Part shown: piece by piece, positions 32,280 to 41,440 of the stretch
Position numbering within the stretch: the first letter of the stretch is position 1
Layout: every line of letters begins with the position of its first letter
Origin: Actinomadura livida
GTDB lineage: Bacteria; Actinomycetota; Actinomycetes; Streptosporangiales; Streptosporangiaceae
DNA length: 64,000 nt
Reading direction: 5' to 3'
NCBI RefSeq assembly: GCF_014648675.1
Contig: NZ_BMRO01000015.1
Location: 62,001-126,000, forward strand
Made by a program: the position numbers and the translations under genes
The notes under the pieces: generated by a model
Told to the model about the DNA's origin: nothing
The model's input: the letters and a program-made list of their open reading frames with translations, nothing else
Databases searched by the model: none

Positions 32280-33308
32280 ATGCGCAAGTGGGCAAGGAAC
32301 ACCGGCCGCGCCGCCCTGGTGGCCGCGGGTGCCGTCGTCGCCGGCGCCGCCTTCGGCTCCGCCGGCACCGCGGGGGCCGCCACGCTGCCCGGCGACTTCG
32401 GGAGCATGTACGACGGCGCCCGGCAGGGCGGCTTCGGCCACGGCGGCTTCGGCAACGTCGACATGGCGTCGGCGGGCAACGTCGGGCTGGGCAACGGCAA
32501 CCAGGTGTTCGCGCCGATCAGCGTCCCGATCGACGTGTGCGGCAACGCCATCGCGATCGCCGGGCTCAGCCAGGCCGAGTGCACCGGCGGCGCGCAGGTC
32601 GGATCCGGCGGGTCCGGCAACGGCTACCGCGGCGCCGACCGGGGGGACCACCGCCACGGCGGTGGCGGCGGCGAGCTGAACCAGCTGAGCTACGGCAACG
32701 TCGGCCTGGGCAACGGCAACCAGGTGTACGCCCCGATCAACGCGCCGATCAGCGTCTGCGGCAACGCGGTCTCCGCGGTGCTCGCCGCCGCGGGGGCCCA
32801 GTGCGAGGGCGGCGCGTCCGTCGAGCGCGGCGGGCCCGAGGTGAACCAGGCCTCGGCCGGCAACGTCGGGGCGCTGAACGGCAACCAGGTCTTCCTGCCG
32901 GTCAACGCGCCGATCAGCGTGTGCGGCAACTCCGTCGCGGCCGTCCTGGCCCTGGCGCAGGCGCAGTGCGAGGGCGGCGCGTCCGTCGAGCGCGGTGACC
33001 CGCAGCTGCCGCCCACGCTGCGGACGCCGCCGAAGAAGAAGAGCAAGGCGTACAAGCCGGCCAAGAACCGGCCCGCCGCCGGGAAGAAGCCGCTGCCGTC
33101 GACGCAGCGGGGCAACGCGCACCGCATGGCCGCGGCCACGCCCGACTACCGGCGCGCGGACGGGCTGCCCGCGGTGCAGCAGTTCATGGGCACGCTCAAG
33201 CGGACGGGCGCGCCCGTCCCCGGGCTGGACGTCCAGCCGGGCGAGATCGGGCCGAAGCTGTCGGCGGACGGCGGCCAGCCGGTGAACCTCGGTACGGCGC
33301 TGCACTGA
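32280..33308 (+). CDS. Chaplin-family protein with three chaplin domains
   Basis: A 342-residue secreted protein. Signal peptide at 1-34 (ending GTAGAAT). Three chaplin repeats follow at about 65-101, 138-175 and 193-230. Each has the core GNVG..NGNQV..P...PI.VCGN and a second Cys (pairs C87/C101, C160/C175, C215/C230). Chaplins are amyloid-forming surface proteins that make aerial hyphae and spores hydrophobic. Streptomyces short chaplins have one domain and long chaplins two plus a sortase motif; three is unusual. The 110-residue C-terminus is basic, with a Lys/Pro stretch (PPKKKSKAYKPAKNRPAAGK), and shows no LPxTG/LAxTG motif or final membrane helix. A sortase E gene follows. Confidence 0.9.
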   Translation: MRKWARNTGRAALVAAGAVVAGAAFGSAGTAGAATLPGDFGSMYDGARQGGFGHGGFGNVDMASAGNVGLGNGNQVFAPISVPIDVCGNAIAIAGLSQAECTGGAQVGSGGSGNGYRGADRGDHRHGGGGGELNQLSYGNVGLGNGNQVYAPINAPISVCGNAVSAVLAAAGAQCEGGASVERGGPEVNQASAGNVGALNGNQVFLPVNAPISVCGNSVAAVLALAQAQCEGGASVERGDPQLPPTLRTPPKKKSKAYKPAKNRPAAGKKPLPSTQRGNAHRMAAATPDYRRADGLPAVQQFMGTLKRTGAPVPGLDVQPGEIGPKLSADGGQPVNLGTALH

Positions 33309-33426
33309 AGGCCCTGATCGGCGCGGGTGACGACCCGCGCCGGTGACGAGCCCTTCCCGCCCGGTGTGCACCCGGGGCCCGCACGGGCCCGGCCCGGGAC
33401 GGAGGCGGGAAGGACTCCACGGGGGA

Positions 33427-33452
33427 GGGGCGGCAGACGTGCCGCCCCTTTT
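33427..33452 (+). terminator. Intrinsic terminator after the chaplin gene
   Basis: GGGGCGGCA (33427-33435), loop GACG, TGCCGCCCC (33440-33448), then TTTT. The 9-bp stem is perfect and one of the few in this window with a T tract. It separates chaplin and sortase transcription. Confidence 0.75.
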
Positions 33453-33494
33453 CCCTGTCCGGCCTTTTCGCTGTCCGGCCTTTTCTCTGTCCGC
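33447..33494. repeat. Three tandem 16-bp repeats
   Basis: Copies are CCTTTTCCCTGTCCGG (33447-33462), CCTTTTCGCTGTCCGG (33463-33478) and CCTTTTCTCTGTCCGC (33479-33494), with one or two differences each. The first copy overlaps the T tract of the terminator. A fourth partial copy (CTTTTCCGG) follows at about 33497. The array lies in the leader of the sortase gene; it may simply be polymerase slippage. Confidence 0.7.
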
Positions 33495-33545
33495 GGCTTT
33501 TCCGGCACCCCTTTCCCCAGCGCCCCCGCATCGATGGAGGTAGAC

Positions 33546-34121
33546 ATGCTCGACCGCAAGCTGCTCGACCGCAGGCCGTTCGCCGCGGCGGCCCTCGCCG
33601 CCTGCTGCGGCCTTTCCGTGCTCGGCGCCCCGCAGGCGCGGGCGGAGGCGGCCGCGCCCGCTCCCGCCGCCGCACCCGAGCGGCCGAAGAAGGGCTCGGT
33701 GATCGCGGACATCCAGATCAAGCGGATGGGCCTCAAGGCCACGGTCAAGGAGGGCGTCAGCCAGGCGGTGCTGCGGTACGCCGTCGGCCACTATCCGGGG
33801 ACGGCCCTTCCCGGGCAGGAGGGGAACACGGTGCTGTTCGGCCACCGGACGACCTGGCGGCGCCCCTTCCACGACCTGGACAAGGTGCGGCGCGGCGACC
33901 GGATCGTCCTGCGCGCCGGGCGCATGTCGTACGTCTACACGGCGCGGAGCACGCACGTCATCAAGGCGAGGGACCGGCGGGTCCTGGAGCCCGTGCCGTT
34001 CGTCCGGCGCAGCGCGCCCGACGGCGAGTACATCTCGCTCATCACCTGCACCCCGAAGGGGTCGGACCGGTACCGCCTCGTCGTCGTCGGCGTGCGCCGC
34101 CACAAGAAGCCCGCCGGCTGA
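33546..34121 (+). CDS. Class E sortase
   Basis: A 191-residue sortase. The ATG at 33546 follows GGAGGTAGAC ideally. An N-terminal hydrophobic segment (FAAAALAACCGLSVLGA, about 13-29) ends near an AxA-like site, so it is exported or anchored. The catalytic core has TVLFGHRTTW (His), SLITCTPKG (nucleophilic Cys in the TLxTC-type motif) and DRYRLVVVG (Arg). The linker is Ala/Pro-rich. Class E enzymes attach LAxTG proteins, including long chaplins, to peptidoglycan in Streptomyces. No LAxTG protein is visible in this window, so its substrate must be elsewhere or carry a divergent signal. Confidence 0.9.
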   Translation: MLDRKLLDRRPFAAAALAACCGLSVLGAPQARAEAAAPAPAAAPERPKKGSVIADIQIKRMGLKATVKEGVSQAVLRYAVGHYPGTALPGQEGNTVLFGHRTTWRRPFHDLDKVRRGDRIVLRAGRMSYVYTARSTHVIKARDRRVLEPVPFVRRSAPDGEYISLITCTPKGSDRYRLVVVGVRRHKKPAG

Positions 34122-34137
34122 CGCCGGACGGCCGGAC

Positions 34138-34162
34138 GCCGGGCGGAACGCGTCCGCCCGGC
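34138..34162. terminator. Bidirectional hairpin between sortase and metalloprotease
   Basis: GCCGGGCGGA (34138-34147), loop ACGCG, TCCGCCCGGC (34153-34162): a perfect 10-bp stem between two convergent genes. No T tract on either side. Confidence 0.6.
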
Positions 34163-34179
34163 ACCCGCCCGGCACCCGC

Positions 34180-35277
34180 TCAGCGCGCGCCGTAGAGCGC
34201 CATCAGCCCGTTGTAGTCGCCCCTGCCGAGGGTGGCGAGACCGTTGTCGCACGCGGCGACGGACGGCGCCATCGTGAGGCGGGTGTGGTTCGCCCCTCCG
34301 ACGTGCCCGAGGCCGAGGACGTGGCCCGCCTCGTGGGTGGCGACGGCCTCGGTCGAGTAGCTCCCGGCCGTGCAGGACCCTCCCGACCACCAGCGCTTCC
34401 CCTGCTCCTGCAGCGCCATGTCGGTCTCCAGCGTGCTGCTGCCCCGGTACCAGACGCAGGTGGCGGCGAGGATGTTGCTCCCCGCGCCGGTCATGGCCAG
34501 CCAGCCGAACGTGTTGGACCGGTCGCGGGTCCCGCAGCCGGCGTTCCTGGTGATGTCCGGGGCGGCGGCGGCCCGTCCCGCGTGCCGCGTGCTCACGTTC
34601 GGGGACGGGCTGAACCGGCCCCCCGCGGCGCAGTCGGTGCGGGCGCCGGCCATGTTGGAGACGCCCCGGATGATGCCGTTCACCGGGAGCCCGCGCTGCC
34701 CCGGGTAGTGCCGCCAGAGGACCGTGGAGCCCCGCGGCCACCTGCTGCCTTCGAGGCGGTACGCGCCGTCCTGGCACGCGTTCGCGGGGGCCCGGGCACC
34801 GCGCGGCCGGCCCTGCGGCACCCGCTCGTCGGACGTGCTGAAGCTGACCCGGCCGGTGCGGCCGTCGACGTCGATGCGCAGCTCGGCGCCGCCCCCGGTG
34901 GTGCGCAGCGCGTGCGCGACGAGCGAGGTGCCGTCCGCCGGGACGACCGCGGTGATGCCGTTCACGCCGCGCACGGTCCGCCCGCGCAGATCGCAGTCGG
35001 CGATCTTGACGTGTCGCGGCATCGCGCGGGTCTGCAGTGTCCCGCCGGGCTTGCACCAGGCGGGCGGCCGCGGGCCGGCGCCGACCGGGCCCGCCCCGGC
35101 GTGCACCGTGCCCGGCCCGACCGGGCCGGTCCCGGCGGTCACATTCCCCGGGCCGACCGGGCCCGGGTCGGCGGTCACCGTGCCCGGGCCGGCCCCGGCG
35201 GTCACCGTCCCCACGACCATCGCGGCCACCGCCGCCGTGACCGCCGCCCGCCGGAACTCGCGTGAATATCCGTGCAT
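34180..35277 (-). CDS. Secreted matrixin-like zinc metallopeptidase
   Basis: A 365-residue exported protein. Signal peptide at about 1-28 (basic YSREFRR, then AAVTAAVAAMVVGTVTAGA). A Gly/Pro/Thr repeat region GPVGPG (four imperfect copies, about 28-68) follows, then a beta-rich domain and a C-terminal protease-like domain. The zinc motif THEAGHVLGLGHV (HExxHxxGxxH) is near residue 317, followed by a Met-turn candidate (LTMAPS). Many paired cysteines suggest disulfides. Matrixin-like peptidases act outside the cell on proteins or surface polymers. Convergent with sortase E and divergent from the PRC/DUF2382 gene. Confidence 0.83.
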   Translation of the reverse strand: MHGYSREFRRAAVTAAVAAMVVGTVTAGAGPGTVTADPGPVGPGNVTAGTGPVGPGTVHAGAGPVGAGPRPPAWCKPGGTLQTRAMPRHVKIADCDLRGRTVRGVNGITAVVPADGTSLVAHALRTTGGGAELRIDVDGRTGRVSFSTSDERVPQGRPRGARAPANACQDGAYRLEGSRWPRGSTVLWRHYPGQRGLPVNGIIRGVSNMAGARTDCAAGGRFSPSPNVSTRHAGRAAAAPDITRNAGCGTRDRSNTFGWLAMTGAGSNILAATCVWYRGSSTLETDMALQEQGKRWWSGGSCTAGSYSTEAVATHEAGHVLGLGHVGGANHTRLTMAPSVAACDNGLATLGRGDYNGLMALYGAR

Positions 35278-35613
35278 ATCAGTTCTCCGATGTCTGGAAG
35301 CGTCTTTTCGGAGTCTTGCGCGGACGGCGGAAAGAAAAACCGCGACTTCCTAAAATGATCACCATCGCCTGCATTTCGGCCCTCGCAAAAATGGCACCAT
35401 CGGACTATTTGCGGAAATAGCGGCCAGCTGCCGCCGGGTGCTCGGGGTATGCGGCTGGTAAATCATTTTCCATGATCCCGCAAACGCGTTTTATTTTGGG
35501 TCATTTTGGTAACCCAGCAAGTATTCCGGCAATCCACCGCTACCGAGTGGCGGGTACCGCCTCCCCTCACTCTCCGCCGACCGGCAGCGTTCACGAGAGC
35601 AGAGGTGTTCAAC
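35278..35613. promoter_or_regulatory. AT-rich divergent promoter region
   Basis: This 336-bp spacer between the metalloprotease and the PRC/DUF2382 gene is much AT-richer than its flanks from about 35325 to 35520 (runs such as cctaaaatgatc, gcaaaaatggc, gcgttttattttggg). It must hold promoters for both genes. I could not pick a single -35/-10 pair with confidence. GGGTACC at 35553-35559 resembles the -10 of SigB-like stress promoters, but no GTTT box is at the right distance. Confidence 0.4.
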
Positions 35614-36603
35614 GTGCAGGCGCAGACACAGGTGCGGGAACTCATGGGCATGAGCGTGACCGACACCAACGGCACGAAGGTCGGCACGATCAAGCAGGTC
35701 TACCTCAACGACGACTCCGGGTCGCCGGAGTGGGTGACCGTGCACACCGGATGGTTCGGGATGCGAGAGAGCTTCGTGCCCCTGGCCGGGACGCGCAGGA
35801 ACCAGGATGCCCTCCAGGTCCCGTACGACAAGGAGACCATCAAGGGCGCTCCGAACGTGGACGCGGACGAGCACCTCTCGCACGCGCAGATCGTGGACCT
35901 GTACCGGCACTACGGCGTGCGTCCGCCGGGCGGCCGCCGGACGGGCGAGCAGGGGCCCCAGCAGGGAACGGACGAGGACCGCGAGGTCGCCGGCGAGGAG
36001 GCCAGGACGGCCAAGGGCGGCGACACCGCGGGCGCGGCGGGCAAGGAGGGCGCGCAGGGCAGGGCCGGGGCGCAGGGCGAGGCCGCTTCGCAGGGCGCCG
36101 CGGGCAAGCCGGAGACGCAGGGCGCCCCGGGCGCGGCCGGGATGGCCGTCCGTCCCGAGAAGGGCGGGCGGGAGCGGCAGGCCGCGCCGCCGCAGTCGGC
36201 GCGCGAGGGCGCCGATGCCCCGATGACCGAGATCACCCGGTCGGAGGAGCGGCTGCGCATCGGCACCGAACGGCACGAGTCGGGCCGGGTCCGGGTGCAC
36301 AAGTGGGTCGAGACCGAGATGGTCGAGCACACGATCCCCGTCTCGCACGAGGAGATCCGGATCGACCGCGAGCCGATCGCGGGCGGCGAGCCGAGCTCGA
36401 ACGTGTCGCTCTCCGAGGACGACCAGGAGATCATCCTGTACGAGGAGCGCCCGGTCGTCACCAAGGAGACCGTCCCGGTGGAGCGCATCCGGATCCGCAC
36501 CGACCAGGTGCAGGACGAGCAGACGGTGCGCGGCGAGATCCGCAAGGAGCGCATCGAGGTGACGCGCGACGAGATCCCCACCGAGAAGGAGCCGCGCACC
36601 TGA
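35614..36603 (+). CDS. PRC-barrel and DUF2382 (YsnF/AvaK) stress-type protein
   Basis: A 329-residue protein. The GTG at 35614, nine bases after AGAGG, is preferred to upstream codons that would add 36 residues without family similarity. Residues 1-95 are a PRC-barrel (VRELMGMSVTDTNGTKVGTIKQVYL, WFGMRESFVPL). Residues 100-205 are a Gly/Ala/Gln/Glu-rich low-complexity linker. Residues 208-325 are a DUF2382 domain (RSEERLRIGTE, RVRVHKWVETE, EEIRIDREPI, TVRGEIRKERIEV). Proteins with this layout are general stress proteins of unknown mechanism, cytoplasmic and often under SigB-like control. It stands alone, with a hairpin after it. Confidence 0.88.
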   Translation: MQAQTQVRELMGMSVTDTNGTKVGTIKQVYLNDDSGSPEWVTVHTGWFGMRESFVPLAGTRRNQDALQVPYDKETIKGAPNVDADEHLSHAQIVDLYRHYGVRPPGGRRTGEQGPQQGTDEDREVAGEEARTAKGGDTAGAAGKEGAQGRAGAQGEAASQGAAGKPETQGAPGAAGMAVRPEKGGRERQAAPPQSAREGADAPMTEITRSEERLRIGTERHESGRVRVHKWVETEMVEHTIPVSHEEIRIDREPIAGGEPSSNVSLSEDDQEIILYEERPVVTKETVPVERIRIRTDQVQDEQTVRGEIRKERIEVTRDEIPTEKEPRT

Positions 36604-37083
36604 CCAAGCCCACCGATTTCACCGTGTGCGGGAGTGCCATCTCTGGAGAACGGACGCGCCCGGCCGAGCCGCCCCACCCGCCGGCCGGCCGGGCGCCCGT
36701 TCGTGCGCCCCGGCGCGGGCGCCCCTCGGGGGGTGACCGGGTGTGGCCATCGGGTCGGCTGGGGCGGGGGTTTCATATGGCGCCCGCCGGCGGCCCGCGC
36801 GGCGGGCGGGCCGCGGCCGATCCGGGCCCGGCCCACCAGCGTCTCGACGCGTCCGCATAACGCGCGAAGTTGATCTCTGTCAACCGTCCCTTTCACGCCG
36901 CGAACAAAGGGTCGCCGGGAAATAGTTAGGTTTCTTGACAGGTAGTGGGAGCCGGGGGAGGTTCCTGGGTGACGACGTCACCGGCGCAGGGGTCATGGCC
37001 GTCCGGGCGAGCCATGACCCCGGGCTCCGGCGTGCGGTCCGCCGGGCCGCGCGGCGTCGAGGAAGCGACCCAGGAGGGACGAC
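36604..37083 (+). promoter_or_regulatory. Long leader region of the GH3 gene
   Basis: No gene is supported here. A dyad GTTGA-N6-TCAAC at 36869-36884 and a TTGACA box at 36935-36940 mark a likely promoter. Downstream are two adjacent hairpins: GGTGACG-A-CGTCACC (36968-36982) and an 11-bp stem GGGGTCATGGC / GCCATGACCCC (36989-36999 with 37011-37021). Then comes the ribosome site AGGAGGG and the TTG start. TGGGAGC at 36946-36952 resembles half of a CebR-type sugar operator, without the second half. Confidence 0.4.
36648..36702 (+). terminator. Hairpin after the PRC/DUF2382 gene
   Basis: GAACGG plus GCGCCCGGCCG at 36648-36666 pairs with CGGCCGGGCGCCCGTTC at 36686-36702, with a small bulge and a loop of about 20 bases. 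It lies 45 bp after the stop codon. Confidence 0.5.
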
Positions 37084-39027
<1,944 letters not shown>

Positions 39028-39048
39028 GTCAGTCCCTTCACGGGGCCA

Positions 39049-39083
39049 GGGCCGGCCGCCCACCACCTCTGGGCGGCCGGCCC
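39049..39083 (+). terminator. Strong hairpin after GH3
   Basis: GGGCCGGCCGCCCA (39049-39062) pairs perfectly with TGGGCGGCCGGCCC (39070-39083) across a 7-base loop: a 14-bp stem 22 bp after the stop codon, no T tract. Confidence 0.75.
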
Positions 39084-39172
39084 GCTCCCGGTTCGCGGAC
39101 GGTCCGCGGCGCTTGCCCCGTTTACGGTGGATCTAGGGGGAGAAGCTGCCCTCAGCGTTCGAAGGAGGGCGG

Positions 39173-40009
39173 GTGGAACGGGAGCCGCGGGTGGCGTTCG
39201 TGCTCGGGGGCGGCGGCGTCCTCGGCGCGCACGAGGTCGGCATGCTGCGCGCGCTGCGGGAGATGGGCATCAGCCCGGACCTCGTCGTGGGCACGTCGAT
39301 CGGGGCGGTGAACGGCGCGTTCATCGCCGCCTCGCCGGACACGGCCGTCGAGCGCCTCACCGGGCTGTGGTCGGACGACTCCGTGCGCGACGTGTTCGGC
39401 GCGCGGGTCTGGTCGCGGCTGTGGACGCTCGCCCGCTCCGGCACCCACCTGCACTCGAACGAGCCGCTGCACCGGATGCTCGACGAGCTGCTGCCCGTCC
39501 GGACGTTCGAGGAGCTGGCCGTCCCGTTCCAGTGCGTCGCGGCGGGCATCGAGACGGCGATGGCGCACTGGTTCACGGACGGGCCGCTCACCCCGGCGGT
39601 GCTCGCCTCGTCCGCCGTGCCGGGACTGCTGCCGCCCGTCCGGGTCGGCGACCGGCACTACTTCGACGGCGGGCTCGTGCACAGCATCCCGGTCGGCCGC
39701 GCCGTCATGCTCGGCGCCACGACCGTCTACGTCCTGCACGTCGGGCGGATCGAGCGCGACCTGCCGCCGCCGCGCCGGCCCTGGGAGGTGGGCATGGTCG
39801 CGTTCGAGATCGCGCGGCGGCACCGCTTCTTCGAGGAGATGGCGGAACTGCCGGACGACCTGGACGTCCACGTCCTCCCGGCGGGCACGGCGCCGCAGAA
39901 GTCCGGGGTCGACCTCGCCCAGATGAGGTACCGGAATGTGGCGGGAATCCGCGTCCACATCGAACGCGCCTACCAGGCATCATTGGAGTACCTCAAAGAA
40001 CGAGCGTGA
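39173..40009 (+). CDS. Patatin-like phospholipase/esterase
   Basis: A 278-residue patatin-fold acyl hydrolase. Oxyanion loop LGGGGVLGAHEVG (11-23), nucleophile Ser42 in VVGTSIGAVNG (GxSxG), catalytic Asp in YFDGGL (near 164). This is the NTE/RssA-type layout, cytoplasmic or membrane-associated, acting on phospholipids or other lipids. GTG start after GAAGGAGGGC. The acyltransferase gene begins 1 bp after its stop, suggesting a small lipid-remodelling operon. Confidence 0.9.
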   Translation: MEREPRVAFVLGGGGVLGAHEVGMLRALREMGISPDLVVGTSIGAVNGAFIAASPDTAVERLTGLWSDDSVRDVFGARVWSRLWTLARSGTHLHSNEPLHRMLDELLPVRTFEELAVPFQCVAAGIETAMAHWFTDGPLTPAVLASSAVPGLLPPVRVGDRHYFDGGLVHSIPVGRAVMLGATTVYVLHVGRIERDLPPPRRPWEVGMVAFEIARRHRFFEEMAELPDDLDVHVLPAGTAPQKSGVDLAQMRYRNVAGIRVHIERAYQASLEYLKERA

Positions 40010-40010
40010 C

Positions 40011-41009
40011 ATGCTGCCTCCCCCCGTCGTCCGCCGCCTGCTCCTGACGCCGCTCCTGTTCGCGCTGACCCTGCTGGTCGTGGTGGTGTTCCCGGTCGCC
40101 TACGCGGTCGCGTACGTCCTCGGCCGCGAGCGCAAGCGCGCCGCCCGGCTGCTCTGGTTCGCGCTCGTGTGGGGGACGCGGGAGTCTTCCGCCGTGCTGG
40201 AGTGCGGGTGGCTGTGGCTTCGCCGGCGGACCCGCGACGACCGGCACTACGACATCATCGCCCGCTACGTCGCCGGCCTGTACGCGGCGGCGGAGCGGCG
40301 GCTCGGCCTGCGGCTGGTGATCGAGGGCGCGGCCGAGGGGAAGGCCGGACGGGACGACGCGGGCGAGGCGGGAGACGGCGACCGGCCGCTGATCGTGCTC
40401 AGCCGGCACGCGGGCCCCGGCGACGCGCTGCTCCTCGTCCACCACCTGCTCGCCGACTACCGGCGGCGGCCGCGCGTGGTCATGAAGGCGATGCTCCAGT
40501 TCGACCCCTGCATCGACATCGCGGCGAACCGCATGCCGAACGCGTGGGTGTCGCCCGGCGGCGGCGCCGTCGACGACATCGCCCGGCTCGCCGCCGGCCT
40601 CGGCCCCCGCGACGCGCTCGTCATCTTCCCCGAGGGCGGCAACTTCTCCCCGGAGCGCCGCCGCCGCGCGATCCGGCGGCTGGCCCGGCTCCGCCGCGTG
40701 CGGGAGGCGGAGCGCGCCGCCCGGATGCGGAACCTGATGCCGCCCCGCCCCGGCGGCGTGCTGGCCGCGCTGGAGTCCGCGCCGTCCGCCGACGTCGTGT
40801 TCGTCGCGCACGTCGGCCTCGACCACATGGCCACGCCCGGCGACATCTGGCGGCACGTCCCGCTCACCGGGGACGTCCAGGCCCGCTGGTGGCGGATCCC
40901 CGCCGAGGACGTCCCCCGCGACCGCGAGGCCCGCACCGACTGGCTCTACACGCAGTGGGAACGCGCGGACGCCTGGATCAGCGCCCGCAAGGAACCCGTA
41001 CCGAAGTGA
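40011..41009 (+). CDS. 1-acylglycerol-3-phosphate acyltransferase-like (PlsC) membrane protein
   Basis: A 332-residue protein. A hydrophobic N-terminal segment (LLLTPLLFALTLLVVVVFPVAYAVAYVL, about 8-35) anchors it. The acyltransferase motif LSRHAGPGDALLLV gives HX4D, FPEGGNF is the phosphate-binding block, and SADVVFVAHVGLD follows. The body carries a long Arg-rich stretch. It is expected to acylate lysophospholipid or a related polyol on the inner membrane face. The start at 40011 directly follows the patatin stop, so translation is coupled; the two enzymes could cycle acyl chains. Confidence 0.85.
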   Translation: MLPPPVVRRLLLTPLLFALTLLVVVVFPVAYAVAYVLGRERKRAARLLWFALVWGTRESSAVLECGWLWLRRRTRDDRHYDIIARYVAGLYAAAERRLGLRLVIEGAAEGKAGRDDAGEAGDGDRPLIVLSRHAGPGDALLLVHHLLADYRRRPRVVMKAMLQFDPCIDIAANRMPNAWVSPGGGAVDDIARLAAGLGPRDALVIFPEGGNFSPERRRRAIRRLARLRRVREAERAARMRNLMPPRPGGVLAALESAPSADVVFVAHVGLDHMATPGDIWRHVPLTGDVQARWWRIPAEDVPRDREARTDWLYTQWERADAWISARKEPVPK

Positions 41010-41021
41010 CATCATGGACCC

Positions 41022-41426
41022 ATGGGCGATGAGGGCACCGTGCGGGTCGACCTGTGGCTCTGGTCCGTGCGCCTGCTGAAGACCCGCTCGATGGCGACGA
41101 CCGCCTGCCGCGCGGGCCATGTCCGGGTGAACGACGAGCGCGCCAAGCCGTCCACGTCGGTGAAGCCCGGCGACGAGATCCGGCTCCGCCATGACGGGCG
41201 CGAGCGGATCGTCGTCGTGCAGAAGGTCATCCGCAAGCGGGTCGGGGCGCCGGCCGCCGCCGAGTGCCTGATCGACAAGAGCCCGCCCCCGCCGCCGCGC
41301 GAGGCGCTCATCCCGGTCGGCCGCCGCGAGCGCGGCGCGGGCCGCCCCACCAAGCGCGAGCGCCGCGAGCTGGAACGCGTCCTCGACCGCTACCGCACGC
41401 TCAACAACCCGCCCGAGCAGGACTGA
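41022..41426 (+). CDS. S4-domain RNA-binding protein (Hsp15/HslR-like)
   Basis: A 134-residue protein. The S4 domain spans residues 8-60 (VRVDLWLWSVRLLKTRSMAT, CRAGHVRVNDERAKPSTSVKPGDEI). The C-terminal extension is rich in Lys, Arg and Pro. Hsp15 binds stalled 50S subunits carrying peptidyl-tRNA after heat stress; actinobacterial relatives are less studied. It is 12 bp downstream of the acyltransferase on the same strand, possibly the last gene of that operon. Confidence 0.88.
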   Translation: MGDEGTVRVDLWLWSVRLLKTRSMATTACRAGHVRVNDERAKPSTSVKPGDEIRLRHDGRERIVVVQKVIRKRVGAPAAAECLIDKSPPPPPREALIPVGRRERGAGRPTKRERRELERVLDRYRTLNNPPEQD

Positions 41427-41440
41427 CCGGGCTCACCCGG

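Noticed and set aside
32280..33308. LPxTG/LAxTG sortase signal in the chaplin
   Set aside because: Read to the stop codon: no such motif and no hydrophobic C-terminal helix.
35552..35560. SigB-like promoter (GGGTAC) for the PRC/DUF2382 gene
   Set aside because: No GTTT-type -35 box lies 14-16 bp upstream.
36946..36952. CebR-type sugar operator (TGGGAGC)
   Set aside because: Only one half-site is present; the required inverted second half is missing.
36941..37083. A c-di-AMP or other known riboswitch before GH3
   Set aside because: The hairpins do not show the conserved core sequences of the ydaO, cobalamin or other classes that I can recall, so only a structured leader is reported.
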